A stretch of DNA of 64,000 nucleotides. Source: Candidatus Neptunochlamydia vexilliferae (GTDB taxonomy: Bacteria; Chlamydiota; Chlamydiia; Chlamydiales; Simkaniaceae). The position numbers and the translations under genes are program-made. The stretch lies in contig NZ_JAAEJV010000001.1 in NCBI RefSeq assembly GCF_015356785.1, forward strand, positions 1-64,000, in the 5' to 3' direction. The notes beneath the pieces are model-generated. The model was not told where the DNA came from, made no database searches, and saw nothing but the letters and a program-made list of their open reading frames with translations. Numbering within the stretch: the stretch's first letter is position 1; each line of letters begins with the position of its first letter. Of this stretch, positions 53,237-64,000 are shown piece after piece.

Positions 53237-54505
53237 ATGACCTCAGTATCACCTTATCATTACCTATCACAAACTATAGCTCACTCCCTAGGGGACGGTC
53301 CATCCCCCGTAGATCAAGACGGTTTAGCTCAGTCTAAATTGATTCAACAGAATACAGAGCTTAAGTGCTATTATGACAAATTCGGAAAAGAGATGCTTAA
53401 GGTTAGGTCGCTTCTAACCCTTTTTCAAGAAAATTCAGCAGTTGCACAAGGTACTTATAAAAAATCAAGAAAGGCGATTGGTTTTTTTCAATTTTGCTTG
53501 GGTACTATTGTTAGCGCTGCTCCACTTCCTGGGGCTGGAGCTATTGGAGCAATCGTTAATTCTTTAATAGATTATGCAAAGAGTAATCATGAAAAAGGTA
53601 TTAATAAAAGGCTCATGGGTGTTATCGAAACAATTGGAAAAGCCGATTGCGAATACATTGCGAGAGCAATGACTATTAGATATGCTCAGCAGATCTTGCA
53701 AGTACAAGAAGAAAAGCGTGAGTGCTTGGCTGTAGAGGGGGTGCTAAGGTTTTTACTTTCCATACTGAAAACGAATGTCATTGTTCTGAGCCATGAGTAT
53801 CTTTTAGAAAATATCATATGTAATATTAGAGAAGTTTCTTATAAGAGCGAATGGTTTTTAAAGGAGAAGCTTAATACGGAGGGTTTTACTATAAATGGGG
53901 TATATACAAAGCCAGGTTTGTTTTTCGTTACAGAAAAACAAAAACCGTACTTTAATATAAGAAAAAAACCTAGATCTAAAGATGAAGCAAGTAAAACCGG
54001 AAAGTATGGGTATTTTTTTGCCTTCCAAAAAGATTATATATCTCTAAGCAATAGAGGTCTTTTATATAAAAACGTTGCCAATGTGGACGAAAAATTTAAA
54101 CTTCCTCTAGCCTCTTTAAATGAAGTGCCAGTTAGACCTTCAAAGCCCCGGACGATTAAGAGTATTAATGAGGCGTTTAAAGGAATTGCTGATTCTATAA
54201 AAAAAGAGTTGTTACAAGGTCATCAGGATATTCATTCCTTGGTAAATTCTGTGGTTAATGAGCTGAATAATGAAATGAAAGAAGATGTTAAAAACTTGCA
54301 GTCTGAAGTCAGTTTTTTGGAAGAAAAGGTTAAAAGAAATAAGAAAAGGATTCTTCGAGCTCGCTTAGCTTGGAACAGACAACTAGAAACGCAAGTAATC
54401 AACCTTACGGAGAAAGTTAATTGCTTAGAAAAAAAAGTTAAAGAACTAGGGGCTAAGGCGGTAGAGAATTCATCAAGCTCATCCTCTTCATCAAGCAGCA
54501 AATAG
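53237..54505 (+). CDS. Coiled-coil protein with poly-serine tail, effector candidate
   Basis: A 422-residue protein in the same operon as the TPR gene (1-bp spacing). N-terminus polar; a hydrophobic stretch at about 83-113 (GFFQFCLGTIVSAAPLPGAGAIGAIVNSLI) could be a membrane or host-membrane segment. Residues about 330-405 form a coiled coil (heptad Leu/Val, Glu/Lys). The end is ENS10K, ten consecutive Ser coded by TCA, AGC, TCC and TCT. No recognised family. Similar Ser tails in the window's other effector-like genes suggest a common, unknown function. Confidence 0.78.
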   Translation: MTSVSPYHYLSQTIAHSLGDGPSPVDQDGLAQSKLIQQNTELKCYYDKFGKEMLKVRSLLTLFQENSAVAQGTYKKSRKAIGFFQFCLGTIVSAAPLPGAGAIGAIVNSLIDYAKSNHEKGINKRLMGVIETIGKADCEYIARAMTIRYAQQILQVQEEKRECLAVEGVLRFLLSILKTNVIVLSHEYLLENIICNIREVSYKSEWFLKEKLNTEGFTINGVYTKPGLFFVTEKQKPYFNIRKKPRSKDEASKTGKYGYFFAFQKDYISLSNRGLLYKNVANVDEKFKLPLASLNEVPVRPSKPRTIKSINEAFKGIADSIKKELLQGHQDIHSLVNSVVNELNNEMKEDVKNLQSEVSFLEEKVKRNKKRILRARLAWNRQLETQVINLTEKVNCLEKKVKELGAKAVENSSSSSSSSSSK

Positions 54506-54559
54506 AGGTTTTCTAGCGAGCTCTAGCCAGAAAAACTCTCTTAGTTCAGGATAGGGTCC

Positions 54560-58545
<3,986 letters not shown>

Positions 58546-58578
58546 AGGTTAACCTGGCTCAAAAACAACGATTGGAGT

Positions 58579-59148
58579 TTGTTTATGAGAAAAGTGATCA
58601 TTGGGGGAATTATTGGAGCGGTCATCGCATTTGCATGGTCTTTTGTTTCTTGGATGGTTCTTCCCTGGCATAACACTGGGATGAATGCCTTTACAAATGA
58701 AACAGAAGTTTCCCAGACGATTATGCGCAATGTCCCTAAAGATGGGACTTATGTTTCTCCTCATTTTGTCAATAAAGAGGGTAGTACTGAAGAAGAGCTA
58801 CAAGCAATGGCAAAAGCTCCCTTCATTTTTATGCAGGTTCAAAGAAAGGGGATGGACCCTACCATGGCCTGGCCCTATGTCTTTTCTTTCCTGACCCAGT
58901 TTGTCGGTGCAGCGTTGATCTGCGCTCTTCTACGGGTGACGACACTTGGTTATGGTGGGCGTCTTATTTTCACTATGACCATTGGACTGATTGTGGGGAT
59001 CCTTGGCTATGTGCCTGATTGGAATTGGTTCGGCGCTGGCTTCCAGTTTACTCTAGTGATGGTGGCTGATCTGATTGTGACCTGGTTTCTAGCAGGGCTG
59101 ATCCTTGCAGCTTATGTGAAGCCTGCGCATCACGAACGGCCTATGTAA
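58579..59148 (+). CDS. Hypothetical membrane protein
   Basis: A 189-residue protein with membrane segments at about residues 4-28 (VIIGGIIGAVIAFAWSFVSWMV), 98-118, 128-150 and 155-180. A periplasmic-side stretch lies between the first and second segments. I cannot name the family. The start is preceded by GGAG (GATTGGAGTTTG). It overlaps the convergent gene by 60 bp. Confidence 0.75.
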   Translation: MFMRKVIIGGIIGAVIAFAWSFVSWMVLPWHNTGMNAFTNETEVSQTIMRNVPKDGTYVSPHFVNKEGSTEEELQAMAKAPFIFMQVQRKGMDPTMAWPYVFSFLTQFVGAALICALLRVTTLGYGGRLIFTMTIGLIVGILGYVPDWNWFGAGFQFTLVMVADLIVTWFLAGLILAAYVKPAHHERPM

Positions 59149-59523
59149 AAAATCGCACGCGCTGGCTTTATCTTCCTCTTCAAACTCAATCAGCCAGTAT
59201 ACTGAAGAAGGGTGGTTGAAGATCAACAATCCTTTCTCCATCATTCTTGGAAGCCATATATCAAAAAAGTTTTTGTTCTTAATCGCTAAGCTGTCCTCTA
59301 AGGGGATTGTTTCTTGTCCTGTTCGGTAAAAGTAATAGGCATAATCACCAATGAAGGTAGCTTCTCGTAAGGCACTCATGAAGAGCTTCTCCATTTCTCG
59401 AGTTCCCTCTGAAAACCAACTATGACAGCCGTGAGGGCAATAGAAGCTTGACTCTTTTGATTCTAAAGAAAACGCTTCAAAGCGAAAAAAGAGTAAGGAA
59501 GCTAAGATGATAAGGCGAGCCAT
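59089..59523 (-). CDS. Small exported protein, unknown
   Basis: A 144-residue protein with N-terminal signal peptide (MARLIILASLLFFRFEAFS). The mature part is rich in Tyr, Phe, Glu and has five Cys (for example CPHGCHSW and the end CKDQPC), so disulfides are possible. No family recognised. It overlaps the end of 58579-59148 on the opposite strand by 60 bp, with about 20 codons; the overlap makes one of the two ends uncertain. Confidence 0.6.
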   Translation of the reverse strand: MARLIILASLLFFRFEAFSLESKESSFYCPHGCHSWFSEGTREMEKLFMSALREATFIGDYAYYFYRTGQETIPLEDSLAIKNKNFFDIWLPRMMEKGLLIFNHPSSVYWLIEFEEEDKASACDFLHRPFVMRRLHISCKDQPC

Positions 59524-59551
59524 ATATACCCCTAAATTGGACTAAGAGAAA

Positions 59552-59579
59552 GAAAAATTTTAACTTACTTAAAATTTTC
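59552..59579. terminator. AT-rich hairpin downstream of miaB
   Basis: GAAAAATTTTAACTTACTTAAAATTTTC: arms AAAATTTTAA / TTAAAATTTT around CTTACT-type loop, 8 bp after the miaB stop in the minus direction, followed by a short T-rich stretch. Weak in G+C, so termination is uncertain. Confidence 0.4.
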
Positions 59580-59587
59580 CAGTCTAC

Positions 59588-60898
59588 TTAATTTTTACAC
59601 TCACCGATGAGGGTTTGGTGGTTGTAGCTGTGGATTTGAACGTTTTGCAGCGTGCCGATGAGGGACTCGTCGCCGGGGAAGATCACCTTCTTCCAGCAGC
59701 GGGTCCGCCCTTTTAGCTGTCCATCTCTATTACGCCGCTCAACAAGAACTTCTAATTCTTGATTGAGAAGGGATTGGCGCTCTTCTGCGGTGATCGACTC
59801 ATGAAGGGTCATGAGACGTTGGAGGCGGTCATCCTTCACCTCTTGAGGAATGTCATCCTTCCACCGCATAGCAGGAGTCCCTTTTCGAGGGCTGTAGGTA
59901 TAGAGGAAGGCAACCGAGTAACGGATCTGTCTAAAAGCCTCAAGTGTTTCTTCAAACTCCTCTTCGGTTTCAGTCGGGAAGCCGACGATGATGTCGGTGC
60001 CAATAGAAACATTGGGGACAATCTCTTTAAGGAGAGCCACCTTTTCAAAGTATTGCTCTTTAGTGTAGATCCGGTGCATCTTTTTAAGGATCCGGCTGGA
60101 TCCGGCTTGGATGGGGAAATGGACAAATTCGCAAAGAGAAGGGAGGTCGCGGATCGCTTCCATGAGCTCGCGGGTGATATCGATCGGGTGGCTTGTCATA
60201 AAGCGGATCCGCTCGATTCCATCAACCTTATCGAGGCGGTATAGGAGGTCGTGGAAAAGCTCTTGCCATTCGGGCTGATCTTTTCCGTAGCTATTTACAT
60301 TTTGGCCGAGTAGGGTGATCTCTTTATAGCCTTGGTCAGCGAGGAGGCGGACCTCCTTTTCAATATCTTCAGGGGGGCGGGAGACCTCTTGTCCGCGCGT
60401 ATAGGGAACGACGCAGTAGGTGCAGTACTTATCGCAGCCCCGGATGATAGAGACGTGGGCCTTATATTTGTCGTCCCGTTTGGCCACAAGGTAGTCGAGG
60501 TTTTCTTCAAATTGGTCATCGGTTTTGATTTGGGGGCGGCCGGTGTCGATCACATTATCGAGGATCATCCCTAGGTCGGTGATGTTATTGGTTCCGATGA
60601 CGAAGTCAACATTGGGGAGTTTTCGGAAGAGGCTCTCTTTTTTGGCCATTGCCATACAACCGGTCACTCCGATCATCTGCTTTTTTTTGGAGCGGCCGAG
60701 CTGCCCAATCTTCCCCATTACCTTCCGTTCGGCAAGATCGCGTATTGAGCAGGTGTTAAAAACAAGGAGATCGCCCTCTTTTTCATCGTAGACCCGCTTG
60801 AGCCCCCGCTTTAGGAGTTGCCCCACCATGATCTCTGAGTCGAGCTCGTTCATCTGGCACCCATAGGTGCGAATAAAGAATGTCTTCGGTTTTTCCAT
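59588..60898 (-). CDS. miaB: tRNA-2-methylthio-N6-dimethylallyladenosine synthase MiaB
   Basis: Adds a methylthio group to i6A37 in tRNAs. The 436-residue protein has the N-terminal UPF0004 domain with cluster Cys in TYGCQMNELDSE, NTCSIRDLAERK and VTGCMAMAKK; the radical SAM CxxxCxxC in RGCDKYCTYCVVPYTRG; LLGQNVNSYG; and the C-terminal TRAM domain (VLVERRNRDGQLKGRTRCWKKV). Normal length and all Cys present. Confidence 0.96.
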   Translation of the reverse strand: MEKPKTFFIRTYGCQMNELDSEIMVGQLLKRGLKRVYDEKEGDLLVFNTCSIRDLAERKVMGKIGQLGRSKKKQMIGVTGCMAMAKKESLFRKLPNVDFVIGTNNITDLGMILDNVIDTGRPQIKTDDQFEENLDYLVAKRDDKYKAHVSIIRGCDKYCTYCVVPYTRGQEVSRPPEDIEKEVRLLADQGYKEITLLGQNVNSYGKDQPEWQELFHDLLYRLDKVDGIERIRFMTSHPIDITRELMEAIRDLPSLCEFVHFPIQAGSSRILKKMHRIYTKEQYFEKVALLKEIVPNVSIGTDIIVGFPTETEEEFEETLEAFRQIRYSVAFLYTYSPRKGTPAMRWKDDIPQEVKDDRLQRLMTLHESITAEERQSLLNQELEVLVERRNRDGQLKGRTRCWKKVIFPGDESLIGTLQNVQIHSYNHQTLIGECKN

Positions 60899-60914
60899 GC
60901 CGAGTCATTCTACT

Positions 60915-61331
60915 TTATTTCTTTTGAGAAGTCAATGAGTCGTTGAGCATCTTTTGCTCTTGCTCTGGCAACCGTTCTATAAGGGTGTTTCGGTCTTCTT
61001 CTGGCAACGGCTCTTGAAACTTCCGTAAAACCATGTTTGGGAGTTCCTTTAGATCTTCTTTTGGCAGACCATTTAGAATCTTTTGTGGGAATTGGATGAT
61101 ACTTTTTAGAGTCTCATCTGACACCCAATGCATCCACTGAATGGCGCCATAACGGAAGAGGTGCAAGAGGGCCGCTTCTCCGACCGCCCTCTTTAGGGTG
61201 GTTAAAGCAACTTCTTTAAGGGGTGCTTGAACAGCTTTAAGGTCTTTGTATTTGGTCCGTTTGAATAGGGCTTGAGTTGTGGCTGTTGCTAGTGCTCTGT
61301 CAACCCTAAGAATTAGGATATCTTGATTCAT
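60915..61331 (-). pseudogene. 5'-truncated gene fused to MITE end
   Basis: The 138-residue frame begins MNQDILILRVDRALA, but these residues are encoded by the terminal repeat of the 169-bp MITE (61289-61331); the genuine part starts about at TATTQALFKRTKYKDLK. The rest is helical: LKEVALTTLKRAVGEAALLHLFRYGAIQWMHWVS and a Glu/Pro-rich tail (LPEEDRNTLIERLPEQEQKML). No family recognised. The original N-terminus has been lost to the insertion. Confidence 0.6.
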
Positions 61332-61413
61332 CTTTTCCCGGTTGGCTTCATGTTCGATCTCAGAAACTTATGAAAGTTTAGATTCGATCTCCACACTTTG
61401 CCAGCCAAAAAAA
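61289..61413. repeat. Partial 169-bp MITE with left TIR, joined to repeat copy C
   Basis: Begins CTAGTGCTCTGTCAACCCTA and keeps the GGCTTCATGTTCGATCTCA block, but stops at GCCAGCCAAAAAAATC where copy C of the structured repeat begins. So copy C was inserted into, or joined by recombination at, this MITE. Confidence 0.8.
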
Positions 61414-61414
61414 T

Positions 61415-61880
61415 CGGCATGGTTCAAAATAGGGTAACAATTTTGGTCTTATGAAAGATGCGTCGGGGGCAAGCCCCCTGCTGCCCCCTTGAGCTTCAAT
61501 CTGGCAAGCCAAATCGACCCTCCTCGGGGGGCCGTGCAAAGCACTGTTCCACCCCTCGTGCGGGGCGATTTTGCAGAGCCATTTTGAAGCCGCGGACAGC
61601 TCACCGCATGGCTTTTCTTCGCCTTCGGCTCCGAAGCCATGTCAGTTCGCTGGAAAGGTTCTTTCCTAGAAAACCTTGCACATCTTTCACCAAGGAACAA
61701 GCCTCTTTTTTTCCAGGTTTTTAGCCACTTACCATATTCGCTTTGCTCGACTTTCAGCTTAACAAAAAAAATCCACTGAACCGACACAGCTTCGGAGCCG
61801 AAGGCGAAGAAAAGCTACGTCGTGAAGTGTCCACATTTCGTGAAGTGTTACCTCAGCATGCTGTATTTTGAACCATGCCG
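61415..61880 (+). repeat. Structured 450-bp repeat family, copy C (full, 466 bp)
   Basis: Bounded by CGGCATGGTTCAAAATA and TATTTTGAACCATGCCG, a 17-bp inverted end pair. Full-length twin (inverted) of copy B; part equals copy A. Near the right end is TGTCCACATTTCGTGAAGTG, absent in copy B. The GC-rich centre can form several hairpins. No protein role is evident. Confidence 0.88.
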
Positions 61881-61917
61881 AAAATCGAAAAAAAAGAGAC
61901 CGACTTTTTTGGAAAAG

Positions 61918-62373
61918 TTAAGTGTTCAAAAAAGCAACCTTTTTTAAGAATTCTTCTTTCCAGAAATAGTGGTCAAGAAGGCCTGTCGTATCCCATCCAA
62001 GAATGTCATAAGCGACGTAGAGAGCCTCGACGGAGGCGAGTCCGCGGGTCGGGTCGACGCAGTCGGTCTGTTTACGGGGATAGGCGGTTCGGACATCGGA
62101 GGGTAGGTTCCGGCGGATCCACTTCTCTTTATGGGGCAGCTGCCGCTCCATCACCGCTGCATATTTCCAGGTCCCATCAATTAAAAAGAGGCCGTGGTCC
62201 TTATCAGCAGGGGAGAGAGGAGGGGCATCAAGGGTTAAGAGGATGGTATTGGGGAGAAAGGGGATCGGGTCGGTTGGATAGGTAAGAAAGTGCATCTCTT
62301 CTCGGCTTTCTAGTCCGGCAAGACTACACTTTTTGAGGTTTTCTTTCCGGTGGCGGAGAATCGTTACTTCCAT
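61918..62373 (-). CDS. DTW/Tsr3-like aminocarboxypropyltransferase candidate
   Basis: A 151-residue protein. LFLIDGTWKYAAVMERQLP, RNLPSDVRTAYPRKQTDC and GLASVEALYVAYDILGWD match the order of motifs in the TDD superfamily (DTW, Tsr3), which transfer the 3-amino-3-carboxypropyl group of SAM to RNA uridines; the D-x-T-W motif is clear at about residues 70-73. The N-terminal zinc region of DTW is not obvious, and the Cys count is low, so substrate (tRNA or rRNA) is open. It overlaps the uvrD stop by 10 bp. Confidence 0.72.
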   Translation of the reverse strand: MEVTILRHRKENLKKCSLAGLESREEMHFLTYPTDPIPFLPNTILLTLDAPPLSPADKDHGLFLIDGTWKYAAVMERQLPHKEKWIRRNLPSDVRTAYPRKQTDCVDPTRGLASVEALYVAYDILGWDTTGLLDHYFWKEEFLKKVAFLNT

Positions 62374-64000
62374 GAGGTCACCTTGAGGATCTCTTTTGGA
62401 ATCTCAAAGAGGAAACGGGAGGGGTTGCAGCTGACGAGCTTTCCATGTTGGGTCCGCTTCCGCGCCATGCTTAGGCAGAGGGTTTCCATCGCTCGGGTGA
62501 TGGCGACGTAGAGAAGACGCCGCTCCTCTTCGATCCCTTCCTTGGTCTGGCTTTTCGCATGGGGGATGAGCTGGTCTTCAAGACCAACGAGGAAGACGGC
62601 GGGAAATTCAAGTCCCTTCGCGCTATGAAAGGTCATCAGGTTGAGCTTGTCTTCGCCAAAACGGTCCTTTTTATCGATCGTTTTTTTATTGAGCATGGAG
62701 CTAGAGAGAAAATCGTGAAGGGTGGGATCTTCCTCTTTTTCGTAGGTTTGAAGGGCGGAAATACACGCTTGGACATTTTCCCACTTGAACTCTCGTCCCT
62801 TATCACTTTTGACTTCGTTAAAGATCGCATTTTTATAGTCAATTTTTTCCACAAGCCATTTAAGTGCCTCGGAAAGGGAGGCACTTTGAAACTTTTCGGT
62901 CATCCCTTGGTAGAGGATCATGAAGTTTTTGATCCCTTGGGTGCCCCGCGAGGTGAGCTCTAGCTCGGGGTAAGCATCTGCTGCAATTTTTTCCATCACC
63001 GCCATGAGGGGAAGGCGCTTTTGTCGGTTAAACTGGGTGATGGTATCGAGCGTTTTATCGGAGATGCCGCGACGGGGGTAGTTGACGATTCTAAGGAGGG
63101 CCTCTTGATCTTTAGGGTTGGAGGTAATCCGCAGGTAGGCCATCAGATCCTTGACTTCGGCGCGCTCAAAAAAACCGAGTCCGCCAAAAACTTGGTAGGG
63201 GATTCCGCGGACCCACTGCTCCCCTTTTCTCCAGACCGTTTGCATCAGGGAAAGTTCAAATGAACGGGCAATGTTATTGGAGCGGTAGAGGATCGCCATC
63301 TCTTTCCACCTGTAATTCTTTTCCTCTTTGAGCTGGAGCATCCGCTTGATCACCGCCTCCACCTCATCTTGTTCGGTTGGGGCATTGAAGATCTCAAGGG
63401 TCTCTCCCTCTCCCGCATTGGCCTCAAGCACTTTGTCATGGCGGTGGACATTGTTGCGGATCACCGCATTGGCCGCTTTTAAGATGTGGGAGGTGGAGCG
63501 GTAGTTTTGCTCGAGCTTCACCGTCACATCGGCAGGGAAATTGAGGATGTGCTCCACTTCAGCGCCACGCCAAGCATAGATCGACTGGTCATCATCACCG
63601 ACAACGCAGAGGTTCCCATGCTTTTCAGAAAGGAGAGAGGCAAGACGGTACTGGATCGGGTTGGTATCTTGATACTCATCGATCATAATGTAGCGGAAGC
63701 GGTCTTGATATTTTTCTAAGACCTCAGGAAAGGTTTCAAAAAGTTCGACCGTTAAGGTCAAGAGGCTATCAAAATCGAGGGCATTATAAGCCCGCATAGC
63801 GGTCCGAAGCCCCTCATAGACCTCTTTCACAAATGGCTCTTTTTCTGAAGGGGTCATCCCCTTCCCTTTTAGATAAGAAATGGAGGTGATGATCGGTTCA
63901 AGAGCGAGCTCCTCCTCTCCCTCATAGAGCTCTTCGGCCACCTGCATGATGAGACGACGCATATCTTTTTCGTCGTAGAGGGTAAACTTTTGGGTGAAGC
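62364..64000 (-). CDS. uvrD: UvrD/PcrA-type DNA helicase, 5' end beyond the window
   Basis: Superfamily 1A helicase for nucleotide excision repair and replication. The frame is open to the right edge (FTQKFTLYDEKDMRRLI continues past the internal ATG at 63962), so the N-terminus with the Walker A lies outside. Present: motif II DEYQDTNPIQ, motif III GDDDQSIYAWRGA, motif IV EQNYRST, motif V TFHSAKGLEFPAVFLVGLED, motif VI EERRLLYVAITRA. C-terminal tail is short. Coupled to the DTW-like gene. Confidence 0.95.
   Translation of the reverse strand, partial: FTQKFTLYDEKDMRRLIMQVAEELYEGEEELALEPIITSISYLKGKGMTPSEKEPFVKEVYEGLRTAMRAYNALDFDSLLTLTVELFETFPEVLEKYQDRFRYIMIDEYQDTNPIQYRLASLLSEKHGNLCVVGDDDQSIYAWRGAEVEHILNFPADVTVKLEQNYRSTSHILKAANAVIRNNVHRHDKVLEANAGEGETLEIFNAPTEQDEVEAVIKRMLQLKEEKNYRWKEMAILYRSNNIARSFELSLMQTVWRKGEQWVRGIPYQVFGGLGFFERAEVKDLMAYLRITSNPKDQEALLRIVNYPRRGISDKTLDTITQFNRQKRLPLMAVMEKIAADAYPELELTSRGTQGIKNFMILYQGMTEKFQSASLSEALKWLVEKIDYKNAIFNEVKSDKGREFKWENVQACISALQTYEKEEDPTLHDFLSSSMLNKKTIDKKDRFGEDKLNLMTFHSAKGLEFPAVFLVGLEDQLIPHAKSQTKEGIEEERRLLYVAITRAMETLCLSMARKRTQHGKLVSCNPSRFLFEIPKEILKVTSWK

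Overview
The window is a piece of a chromosome from a member of the Chlamydiota, most likely an environmental chlamydia rather than a Chlamydia species. The evidence is gene order. One block runs rpsA-nusA-infB-rbfA-truB-ribF-ychF-sctU-sctV-copN-scc1-malQ, and another murF-mraY-murD-nlpD(LysM)-ftsW; both orders are those known from Chlamydia trachomatis. A third block, rpe-yvcK-HAD-efp-accB-accC, is also chlamydia-like. CopB/CopD-type translocators and a CopN gatekeeper fit the same phylum. Unlike the reduced genomes of Chlamydia, the window is rich in repeats, insertion sequences, AAA ATPase genes and toxin-antitoxin remnants, and it has poly-serine effector-like proteins. Genus cannot be fixed by reading alone; a Simkania- or Parachlamydia-like organism is plausible.

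Layout. 1-7.6 kb (minus strand): cell-wall and division operon (murF, mraY, murD, a LysM protein, ftsW running off the left edge), split between the LysM gene and ftsW by a candidate polymorphic-toxin/immunity pair. 7.7-13.5 kb: a large poly-Ser-tailed membrane protein, tRNA-Cys, rsmI and a DUF4143-type ATPase. 13.6-17.3 kb (minus): type III secretion translocator operon (two small proteins, CopB, CopD). 17.3-25.6 kb (minus): tightly overlapping metabolic genes (rmlA, hpt, accC, accB, efp, HAD, yvcK, rpe), a frameshifted gene and an aspartokinase. 25.6-27.3 kb: a repeat nest. 27.4-35.8 kb (plus): translation operon. 35.8-37.7 kb: AbiEi/AbiEii module whose toxin gene is cut by a small transposon, plus an ATPase fragment. 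37.8-45.8 kb: type III secretion operon sctU-sctV-(ATPase)-copN-scc1 and malQ. 45.7-54.5 kb: a hemagglutinin-type secretion domain protein, a transglutaminase/TPR protein, an ISKra4-like IS next to a second transposase-like gene, and two poly-Ser effector candidates. 54.5-64 kb: glgB, ligA, two small envelope proteins, miaB, a truncated gene and repeat nest, a DTW/Tsr3-like gene and uvrD running off the right edge.

The most unusual signals are regulatory and mobile. (1) Two different DUF4143 ATPase genes are each preceded by three short palindromes with a 10-4-10 architecture and about 33-bp centre spacing, but with unrelated arm sequences. (2) A 168-bp terminal-inverted-repeat element sits exactly at the start codon of the downstream gene at three places (mraY, sctV, copN), always in the same orientation relative to transcription, and carries a conserved TATTATAA box near its downstream end. 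(3) A 170-bp element with a clean 10-bp target duplication has inactivated the AbiEii toxin while leaving its antitoxin intact.
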